Positions 10,608 to 18,472 of a DNA stretch of 18,472 bases are shown piece after piece (position 1 is the stretch's first letter; the number at the start of each line of letters is the position of its first letter). The stretch lies in the NCBI RefSeq assembly GCF_022376445.1, contig NW_025955614.1:1-18472 (forward strand), written 5' to 3'. The translations under genes and the position numbers were made by a program. This DNA is from Fomitopsis serialis. Taxonomy: Eukaryota; Basidiomycota; Agaricomycetes; Polyporales; Fomitopsidaceae. A model generated the notes under the pieces. It searched no databases. It saw only the letters and a program-made list of their open reading frames with translations, and was not told the origin of the DNA.

Positions 10608-12063
10608 TCATCGATTCTCGTTTGGCCCGCGAGCCCAGCCGCCAGCGCCGTTCCTCTGTACCATCTCCCTGAACCTATCTCCTGCGTGCGTTGAGACCAA
10701 GTCTCGCAGGCGATTGAGCGCGACACGCAAGATAGCCGTGATGCTCTCTTCCGCACTCAACGTCACCAGCCGTGGGTCTTGCGTGGCTACAATGAAGAGC
10801 GGATCGTCCTCTTCGAGCGTGACAGCGTCGTGCGGATAGCCACGAAGGCGGTCCATGAGGAAATTGAGTATGACGCTGTTGCGCCCCGCGATGAGCATCT
10901 CCCACTGCCGCTCATCCGGAGTCGGCCCAATCGCTCTGAACATAATGAGCGATGTTTCTACCACCTTCTTTAACTCCCAAGAAATCTGAGAGACGGCTTG
11001 CGGGGAAGCGAGGCCGCTGACCCCGTCCTGACCGATGTCATGGCGAAGCTCCTGAATGGACATCCGGCTTGAGTCAGTGGTAAAACAAAAGAATCGATGG
11101 CTTACCACGCAAGGTAACTCCTCGCACAGACGCGGTAGCGGCCACTTCTCGTCTGCAGCTTGGGAGATGACGGGGTAGTTGTTATGATTGGCGACGACGA
11201 AGTACGCTCGCTGCCCGCCATGGATCCTAGCCCCACCCACCCTGACCTCACCGATTGGCGGATCATTGCGCCGTCCTCGCGTGGTGCCCGGTCTGAAGCC
11301 GTAAGCGTTCCGGGTGGGCTGTTTGCGGAAGCCCCAGTCCGGGTTGACCAGAGGCTGCGCCTCAATAAGTCCCCGGCCCCATTTCTTGCCCATAGGTTTG
11401 GAGCACTTGAGAAGCCTGAACATGGCGTTTGAGTGACGCCCCGGTGCCTCGTACCGTTGCCAGTGGTGGCTCATAGGCGTCTGGAGGGTATCGTGCGCCT
11501 GTTCTGGTATGAATACCAGGAATATGGCCACAGCGGGCTGGCATGCGGAGTCTATCGCTCTAGCCCACTACGGGGACCTTTAGTAATGCCAAAACCACGG
11601 ATACACAGCGCTGAGGGACTCACCTTCGCTGTTACATTTGGCGCGCTCTGAGTAGAACAAACGTCCAAACCGGCCACCAGGTGCAATGACCCGCCCAAAT
11701 CCAACAGAAAGGACGCATCCGGTATGATCGCGTCGCCGACGGACGGCTTCAATTTAAACCGAGGCGACCACTCCATGTTGTGCGCCATCCTACCGCCTGT
11801 TTTTGAAAGCGGTGCCGAGAAAAGGTGAATCAGATTAGAGGCGAAATAGTACACCATCCCCTCATGCATACGGCTGGGCATGATAGAGGATGGAGAGAGC
11901 TTTGACGGCTTCCTTTCTCACCGTCAGCGAGGTGTTCTGGTGATCGCTCCCGGAGAGCAGTTGCCGCTTTGGGCCAGTATGGAGCCCGTGCAATGAGTTG
12001 CACGGGCGTCTTCCTATGGTGTCCCACCGAGGCACGCATGTATGAGAGCCACTTGTACAACAT
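10608..12063 (-). CDS. Unknown protein, 5' end uncertain or frame-disrupted
   Basis: The well-supported part has exons 11624-11881, 11106-11567 and 10608-11051, with GT-AG introns of 56 and 54 bp, and encodes 387 residues. I do not recognise the family. One segment (GDAIIPDASFLLDLGG...HLVAGLDV) alternates beta-strand-like and polar residues. The C-terminal 147 residues are helical and charged. Upstream the reading is broken: 12063 to about 11965 reads well in one frame (LYKWLSYMRASVG), about 11965-11870 in another (VRKEAVKALSILYHAQPY), and from 11873 in a third (MHEGMVYYFASNL). No ordinary intron joins these, so there may be indels, pseudogenisation or assembly error. Alternatively the preceding gene may splice directly into this one through a 249-bp intron (11874-12122, GTAAAC...CCAG, phase 2), making one larger protein. 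Its stop is 52 bp before the TET/JBP start. Confidence 0.6.
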
Positions 12064-12118
12064 CGTTTTTTTTTACCAGTAGTACACGTCGCATGAAGAA
12101 ATTAAAATACAGTAGAGT

Positions 12119-13773
12119 TTACGCATCGTACATGTCCGCTCTGAAAACACCGTCGAAGTAGTATGGCTCTCGCCCCTGCAACAGGCTGACGCGACCCCTT
12201 CCCGCCTTCATGGCACGAAGATCCAGTGCCAACCGATGGGCACAGGATTGCAGCTTGGCCAGCACGCGCCCAGGCGCGGAAAGGAGTGCCTCGGCTTCCA
12301 CTTCAGGAGATCGGACTGCGAACGAATACGGCTGAAGCTCGTCAAGGTAGGAGCTGATGATAGAACGGATACAGTGGTCGAAGCGAGCGAGCCCTTCAGG
12401 TGGTGTCGTGGCGGGGCCACTGTCCATGTTGTCGGCTGGGCCATGCAGTCGCTGAGTTTGAGAGTACATCAGGAGACGTACACAAAGTATGCGACTGACT
12501 TACCATAAATCCCGTATCAATCTCCCAGTCATGGAACTCTGCTGCACGAGCAGCGGATTCCACGAACGTTCCAAAGTCATCTCGCTGATAGGAGAGTACG
12601 CACAACTCGACTCCAGTGGCATGATCTTCTTTGGTACCCGGAATGCTATCTTCGTAGATAAGACTGTGGTCATCTTGCCAGTCGAGTTCGCCGAGAAGCG
12701 CAAGGACAAAGCCTTGAAGCTTTCCCAAAGACTGAGCCACGAAGGCCATCTAGTAGTGTGGAAAAGAGTGATTAATAAGTGAATGTCTCCGTGCTGATTT
12801 GAGTGCGTACCTTCCTAGCTTGATACATAAACTCGTCTCGGGTCTGGGCCACCATACACATGAACACTTCCGTCCCTGGCTCCAGGCTTCGGAGTTTGTC
12901 TCGCAGAATCACACCGAACTTCACGCCGAACTGCACGGCTGACGTTGTGATGAAGCACTTTGGTGCCAGACACGGCCTCGTGACGGACCAAGTGTCAGCG
13001 CACTGTTTCATGGTCACCTCGAGGACCGCCACAAGAGGTGACGTGAAATCTTCATCGAACGTTGGTGCGATGGCCACTGCTACGCCTTCCTCAGGCCAGA
13101 AATCGAGGCTGTGGCATGTGAACATCAGTATACAGGAGGCGAACGACGTATCTAGCTCACCGCATGCAACGAAGGAATGATATCCAGTGCTTGAACTCTC
13201 CCTTGCGCAACTTCCACTTCCAGCTCCGCTCCAGCGTCTTCTGCATCAGCCAAAACTGTGCTTCGCTCATCCCCTCGATGGACTGAATAAGATAATGGTC
13301 GATCAAAACTAGTATAGATGTCGCTGAATGTGAATTACCTTCGTCACGAACCCTTTACGACCAACAGCCACCCACTCCATCTGCAGCTCCCATATAATCT
13401 TCACATACCCGCGGAGGCCATGGTATGTGTCGTGGTCAGGGCAGGCGCGCCTCAATAGCTCCCAGAACTTGTCCGGGATGACGACTTCGGTGAGAGTGTC
13501 GATAACGTAACGACCGGTGACGGCATCATCTCCGTACCCGAGGGACTTGACCAGTGGCAGTCGATCGCTGTCGTTCTCCGTAAAGGAGCGACCAGGTGAG
13601 TATATAGCCACCTGCCCTAGCTGCTGAGGATCCGGCGGTGTGCTGGGCTGGGTTTCCGCGTCCGAAGGTGGGTCAGACTGAAGACTGAGATTACTGTCGG
13701 CGATAGATTCGTGGTCTGAATCAGTATCAGAACGGGAGGCGCTGTGCATCGAGGAATCGCAGCTGGGAGACAT
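12119..13773 (-). CDS. Unknown 477-aa protein, first gene of the minus cluster
   Basis: Five exons on the minus strand: 13339-13773, 13161-13282, 12811-13108, 12504-12749 and 12119-12451. All four introns are GT-AG (56, 52, 61 and 52 bp) and the coding length is 1,434 bases. Residues 1-60 are Ser/Asp/Pro-rich and probably disordered. The rest looks globular: VVIPDKFWELLRRACPDHDTY, then a Trp/Lys-rich stretch (RSWKWKLRKGEFKHWISF), a beta-rich stretch (SPLVAVLEVTMKQCADTW) and a helical C-terminus. No signal peptide, membrane segment or known catalytic motif is visible. I do not recognise the family. It diverges from the Plavaka transposase across a 990-bp gap and ends 55 bp before the ATG at 12063. 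Its stop could be bypassed by a donor at 12122 joining it to the next gene. Confidence 0.75.
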
Positions 13774-14014
13774 ACTGAGTCCCGAGTGTCAAGAGACGAG
13801 TTCAACGTTCAATGCCGAATGTTCGTCAGCCACTCCTGGGTCATGGGAACAGCCGGGGTACAACTCCGACACAGAGCCTCCACTGCCCAATATGCTATAA
13901 TAAACAGAACGTACGAGGCTCAGCAGACCCATGCGTGCAATCGCACACATCTATGGCGACGATTGTTCCCGCGAGTTCATGCCAGGGATAGGGCTTCAAG
14001 CTTCAAGTTTCGAG

Positions 14015-14051
14015 GCGTGCAACCTGTGCACAAACCGTAAAAGGCAAGTCC
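14015..14051 (+). repeat. Direct repeat, copy 1
   Basis: Shares gcgtgcaac and then tgcacaa[a/g]cc plus gtaaaaggcaagtcc with the copy at 14229-14266. The last 25 bases differ at one position, including an exact 17-base core at 14035-14051. Weaker similarity continues about 20 bases further. It lies upstream of the transposase, where CACTA-like elements often carry repeated transposase-binding sites. Confidence 0.75.
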
Positions 14052-14228
14052 TATAATGCACCTCAGGATGACGGGTCACCGTCAGTAACTTGTGCGTATC
14101 AACAGATGTCATGACCACGCACCAGTCTCCAATACCAATGTAGTAACAGTGGTGTATCAGAAGGCTACAGTAGCCCAATTGTGATGTCCAAGGGCGGCTT
14201 CAGCCTCAAGGGATTAATGCCACAGTGA

Positions 14229-14266
14229 GCGTGCAACAGATTGCACAAGCCGTAAAAGGCAAGTCC
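14229..14266 (+). repeat. Direct repeat, copy 2
   Basis: Second copy of the repeat at 14015-14051, in the same orientation, offset by 215 bases between the cores. The exact 17-base core is 14250-14266. One extra base separates the first block from the core compared with copy 1. Confidence 0.75.
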
Positions 14267-14763
14267 CAATATCGCTCTTCAGAATGGACACCACTTCAGC
14301 GTCGAAAATATGAGATAGTCACTTATTCATTCAGCTGCGATGGAGTGAGTTCGTTGAATCCTCAGCGACTGACGCCGTGTATGGACCATAGACGGCAGTT
14401 GCAGGCCCACTGCCTGGCAACTACATCCATAGTGGGACCCACATTGACCAAGGACCACGGAGTTGGTAGCACACCAAAACCCCGACAACTAGAGCGATGA
14501 AGTGCGTGATACTGAGGTGAGTGCTCGACAGAAAAAGCGGGGAGGAACGACCTGGGAAATGGCAGGTCACTTTACCTCATAACTGGAATGAATGGGGATC
14601 AGACGCCGGCATAACCGACTTCAGGGCGCTCCGAGAGCGACGCGTTGACCTTGGGAGCGGTCTCTACTTCTTCACAACGCAGGTGAGTGAGCACATATCG
14701 CCCGTCTGGAGTGCTGATTGAAGCCATTTGTTTATTCTGGGCAGCTACGAAACACGACCGAGC

Positions 14764-17700
14764 ATGGCAAGAGGCAAAGCCAAATCGCTCCACACCAGGA
14801 ACATTGCTCCTAGCAACGCAGAGGACACCATTTGCCCTGCTTGTGACAAGCCTCTCAAATCCGCTCAAGGCGTCATGGCCCACCTGTCAACGGCTCGGTC
14901 TTGCCTGTGGTACAGAAAAGGAAAAAACCCGGAGCCAAGGTGTGACATTCCAGAAGTGGTGGAAGAGGAGGGTGCTTCCGGCGTGGACATGGATGTCGAC
15001 GTGGAAGATTTCCACGACGTGCTTGAAACTAGGGACCTGTTCCAGTTCGTACGCCCCACATCTGCACCTGATTCATCCGTCTGGAATGAGGGCGAGGCTT
15101 CGACATCATCGTCTACAAGGCAGCCCGCTGCCCAACCTTTACCGATGCCGCCAGGGCCAGCGTTAGATGACGACGACGACACCAGAGTAGAGGAAGAAGA
15201 CGAGCTTGTTGGCAGGGTGATACGGATGGAACCAACTATAGTGGAGACGTGGAGGGCTTATTTTGGAGAAGATGAAGACGGGGATAATCCAGGTGAAGAC
15301 GACCGAATGGATGTGGATGATGGTGAAGACGCGCCTCAACAGCAGCTAGACCCGAACAGCAAGTGGAAGCCCTTCGCGTCCGAGCTCGACTGGCGTGTAG
15401 CCATGTGGATAGTTCGAGAGGACGTCGGTCAGAAGTCGCTCAATCGATTTCTGAGCATACCGGGTGTACGTCTCTTTATTTCTATGCTGGACCAATCTCA
15501 ACTCAGAGTGGACGCTTGTAGGTCGTTGACAAGCTGGGTCTAACGTTCAAGGATATACGGGAGCTCTTCATGAAGATCGACGACATCCCAGACAGGGCAG
15601 CCTGGAAGACATCATCTCTGGCATTTCCCGACCGCCCGGATGAGAAGCATCTAGTTCGATATCGAGACATCCTTGAAGCAATCAAAGCGCTTCTGGGCAA
15701 CCCTTCCTACGCAAAGTACATTGTGTATCGACCGAAGCGTGTCTTCACTGATCGGTCCAGGACGAAGCGTATTTTCACCGAGATGTGGACGGGACTGTGG
15801 TGGAATGCGGTACAAGTGAGTGTCCATTCAATAATGTGGAATGCTACATAAGATTCTGAAGAGTGGGCAATAGAAAATGATTCCTCGAGAGCACGCCATC
15901 GCCCCTGTCATTATTTCCACAGATAAAACGCAACTCACACAGTTCTCCGGTAACAAAGCGGCGTACCCGGTGTACCTCACCCTGGGCAACATACCTAGAG
16001 CGATCCGCCGCAAACCGACCGAACACGCCTGTATCCTCCTGGGATATCTGCCTGTCACCAAAATTGGCAAGGCGCAGCTCGGCAAGCGTGAACGGAAAGC
16101 GAGGGGCCAGAGACTCTTTCACGCGGCAATGCGTATCATTCTGCAACCTCTTGTGCAAGCCGGCTTGGACGGCATCGAGGTCACCGGCGGTGACGGCTCC
16201 GTCCGCCACGTTCACCCCATCCTCGCTTCGTACGTCGCAGACTACCCTGAGCAGTGTCTGGTAACCTGTTCGAAGTACGGTACGTGCCCGAAGTGCCTAT
16301 GCCCTGCAGACAAGTTGCAAGACGATGTCGCCAAGGAACCACGAACCCCCGAGGAGACGGAACGCATCATCCGGGAGGCACGAGAAGGAAACACCGCCGC
16401 CGCCGCCGACGCCCTGTGTATGGAACAGGAGGTCTGCGGCGGTGTGAAGACGCCGTTCTGGATGGACCTGCCGTACACTGATATCCACATGTCCATCACC
16501 CCGGACGTGTTGCATCAGCTGTACCAGGGGGTGTTCAAGCACCTGGTCTCGTGGTGCCAGGACCTTCTCAGCCCTGAGGAACTAGACAACCGTCTCCGGT
16601 GTCTACCAGGCGCTTACGGCATCCGGCACTTCAAAAACGGGATCTCGTCGCTGGCCCAGGTGTCGGGCAAGGAAAGAAAAGAGATGGCCCGCGTACTCCT
16701 TGCTTGTCTTGTGGGAAAGATACCCAAGGGCGTCATGCTCACCTTCCGTTCCATCCTAGACTTCATCTATCTCGCGCAGTACCCGACTCACGACGACACC
16801 ACTCTAGGGTATATGACCGACGCTCTGAAGACGTACCACAAGAATAAAGACGTCTTGATCAAGCTTGGAATCCGCGACAACTTGAACATCCCGAAATTTC
16901 ACTCACTCCTGCATTACGCCGACTCCATCCGTCAGTTCGGAACCACGGACAACTACAACACGGAGATGTTCGAACGTCTCCACATCGACTTCGCCAAAAA
17001 GGCATGGCGCGCCTCGAATCACCGGGACGAGTTCCCTCAAATGATGAAATGGATCACACGGCGAGAGAAGATGGCGGCATACGAGGCCTTTCAAAAGGAG
17101 TGCCAGGCGGAGGAGGTAGCTGAGGACTTGGACGGTGAGCCTGAGGAAGCCGCCTGTCATCCAGAAGAGGTCGTCGACGTTGGGAACGCCATCAAGATAG
17201 CTAAGTATCCTCCAGCCCCTCAGCAAAATCTGGCTCGTATCCAGGAGCAGCACAAAGCTCCTGGATTCTCAAATGCCTTGGTCGCCTTCATCAACGACAT
17301 ACAGCCACCGGAACTTCGCCTGGGTCGAACAGATATCGCACTAACGTGGCTACCGTTCGACCGAGTGGACGTGTTCCATAAATTCCGCTTCAGTCCGTTC
17401 TCACTGTCGGACGGTAAGGTGGAGGAAGATGCTGTAAAGGCCATTCCGGGATCCGTTGTTAAGGCCGGAAAGCACGCTATGACACCGTGATTGTCCTCGA
17501 GAATGGGGAGGCGGAGTCCACAGGTGTTAGAGGTAAGCTCATCAGTTCCGTCATCACGACCTGGCCTCTCACAAAGAACTGTACAGGTACAGAGCCGGGA
17601 GAGTAAAGGTTATATTCAAGCTGCCTGAGAAGCTCCCGGCTCGCCAAGGCGGCGGACCTTCACCCGCATGGTGGCCCAAAGAACCACTTGCGTACGTCGA

Positions 17701-17932
17701 GTGGTACACAAGATTCGCAGGTGCCGCCGATCCCGTTCACCTCATGTACACGCTAAATCGACCACCGCTAAGATCTGACGGGCTCCCTCCGGGCAACATC
17801 ATTCCCCTCTCACACATACGTCAGTCCTGTCAACTTGTACCAGGTTTCCCTGATGGGTCCTGCGGTGCTGTTCCCTTGGATTGGAACTCGGAGAACGCAC
17901 TGGACAAGAGCCAAGAGATTTCTATTGAATAA
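14764..17932 (+). CDS. Plavaka-family DNA transposase
   Basis: Transposase of the basidiomycete Plavaka group, related to KDZ/CACTA-like elements. Exons: 14764-15465, 15522-15815, 15874-17413, 17464-17532 and 17577-17932, about 986 residues. Residues 24-47 form a C2HC zinc finger (C24, C27, H40, C47), then an acidic linker. The core has family hallmarks: PFASELDWRVAMW, MWTGLWWNAVQ, TDKTQLTQFSGNKAAYPVY (D349), a Cys cluster (C464, C470, C473, C475), TPDVLHQLYQGVFKHL (D543) and NYNTEMFERLHIDFAKKAWRAS (E696/E699). D349, D543 and E696 or E699 are my candidates for the RNase H-fold catalytic acids. The long third exon reads open to 17490, but the family C-terminus (ARYDTVIV, LAYVEWYTRF) lies in another frame, so a donor at 17414 is needed. 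Its acceptor may be TTAAG (17463) or AAAG (17472). The last intron (17533-17576) ends in AAAG, so a one-base indel is an alternative. No internal stop was found, so the gene may be functional. Confidence 0.95.
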
Positions 17933-18218
17933 TTGGGCTGGAATGTACTCATATCAGACGTTGTGGTAGTTCCCTATATCCATCTCTAATTCATTTACAA
18001 TGCACACAAATCCGAGAGCTTCGCTTGTGAGCGCTTGTAGCGGACACTTCGCGGTTGCAACGCGAGACGCGCTGCTTCAGATTCCTCCGGCGACTTGTCA
18101 CTCTAGCAGACGCCCCTCCTCTTGCTCCAACAGCAGACCACTTGCTTACTCAGTAGAACGCTACAGTGGACCGCAGATCACTTGTCCGCACCATATACCG
18201 ATTGCTTAACCCACAAGA

Positions 18219-18472
18219 ATGGGTCGTCCTGATCCTCGAGTGCTTCGGCTGCTCGCTCCAGCTCTTCCGACCTATGCGATTGCTGCTCACTACTCGCGGT
18301 GCTGTCGAGTGGGACCGGAGATCAACCATGTCACAGTGGTTTGCTTGGAGAGAAGGTACTTCGGTGTTCTGTTTGAATACGTGAGTGCATATATTCTATT
18401 CCTCGGCATAGATTGACGTGCTGCGATTCTACTCTAGTGCATGATGTACGACTGCTCGGTCTGTCCAGCCAC
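18219..18472 (+). CDS. Possible 5' end of a further gene, cut by window edge
   Basis: An open frame from ATG 18219 to 18380 (54 codons, ending CLERRYFGVLFEY) stops at a good donor, gtgagt. A 57-bp intron ending in ctctag at 18437 would continue in phase into CMMYDCSVC to the edge. The cysteine-rich continuation is suggestive but far too short to name. The 286 bases before it (17933-18218), after the transposase stop, hold no recognised feature. Confidence 0.25.

Larger units (their letters stand above)
13774..14763. promoter_or_regulatory. Divergent intergenic region with probable shared promoters
   Basis: These 990 bases separate the head-to-head 477-aa gene (minus) and the Plavaka transposase (plus). 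A TATA-like ctataataaa lies at 13895-13904. Its complement is about 120 bases upstream of the minus-strand ATG, and ccaat-like sequence is at 13887-13891. Two copies of a 37-38 bp direct repeat lie at 14015 and 14229. Near the transposase, cgcag|gtgagtgag (donor at 14683) and ctgggcag (acceptor to 14744) frame a likely 62-bp 5' leader intron, since the upstream open frame (14521-14721) is not in phase with the transposase ATG. Promoter calls are inference. Confidence 0.4.

Noticed and set aside
14521..14721. Open frame of 66 codons upstream of the transposase as a coding exon
   Set aside because: Using the good donor at 14683 and acceptor at 14744, its frame does not join the transposase ATG frame, so a 5' leader intron fits better.
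18166..18384. Open frame of 72 codons overlapping the right-end gene candidate
   Set aside because: The frame at 18219-18380 ends at a strong donor in phase with a plausible next exon; this one does not.
3466..18439. Pair of CACTA motifs (cacta at 3466 on plus; the complement of tagtg ending at 18439) as transposon termini
   Set aside because: Beyond CACTA only AGAAT at the same offset agrees, and flanking trinucleotides (gta versus cat) do not form a target duplication. Chance is likely.
1..18472. tRNA, rRNA, CRISPR arrays, prokaryotic operon signals
   Set aside because: None were recognised, and the intron-rich eukaryotic gene structure makes the prokaryotic types irrelevant.

Overview
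The window looks like nuclear DNA of a filamentous basidiomycete, probably an Agaricomycete. The signs are many 41-65 bp GT-AG introns, a fungal HIR1 gene, a TET/JBP-type DNA dioxygenase, a DUF6532-like protein and a Plavaka-family transposase, all typical of that group. All gene models here were spliced by hand from the sequence. For every complete multi-exon gene except the 5' part of one, the exon lengths sum to a multiple of three.

Layout. (1) 1-2395, minus: the 5' part of the housekeeping gene HIR1 (HIRA-type H3-H4 chaperone subunit), running off the left edge, with one apparent 1-nt frameshift in a C5 run. (2) 2396-4482: a gene-poor stretch holding a probable two-exon micro-gene with a GRF-like zinc finger (3110-3377, plus), a weaker 95-residue candidate (3662-4061, plus) and short inverted repeats. 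(3) 4483-13773, minus: four co-oriented multi-exon genes. In transcription order these are an unknown 477-aa protein, an unknown protein of at least 387 aa with a disturbed 5' end, an 833-aa TET/JBP 2-oxoglutarate/Fe(II) dioxygenase with intact catalytic residues, and a 765-aa acidic/basic protein with a DUF6532-like C-terminal region. The first three are separated by only about 50-55 bp. (4) 13774-14763: a divergent intergenic region with a diverged direct repeat of about 37 bp. (5) 14764-17932, plus: a five-exon, about 986-aa Plavaka transposase with an N-terminal C2HC zinc finger. (6) The right end may hold the start of another gene.

How it may work together (inference). Basidiomycete TET/JBP genes are known to be dispersed with DNA transposons. 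Here a TET/JBP gene, its closely packed neighbours and a Plavaka transposase sit beside a host chromatin gene and diverge from a shared repeat-bearing intergenic region. The most interesting hypothesis is a large cargo-carrying Plavaka element whose cargo modifies 5-methylcytosine. I could not identify terminal inverted repeats or a target-site duplication, so the element's limits remain unproven.
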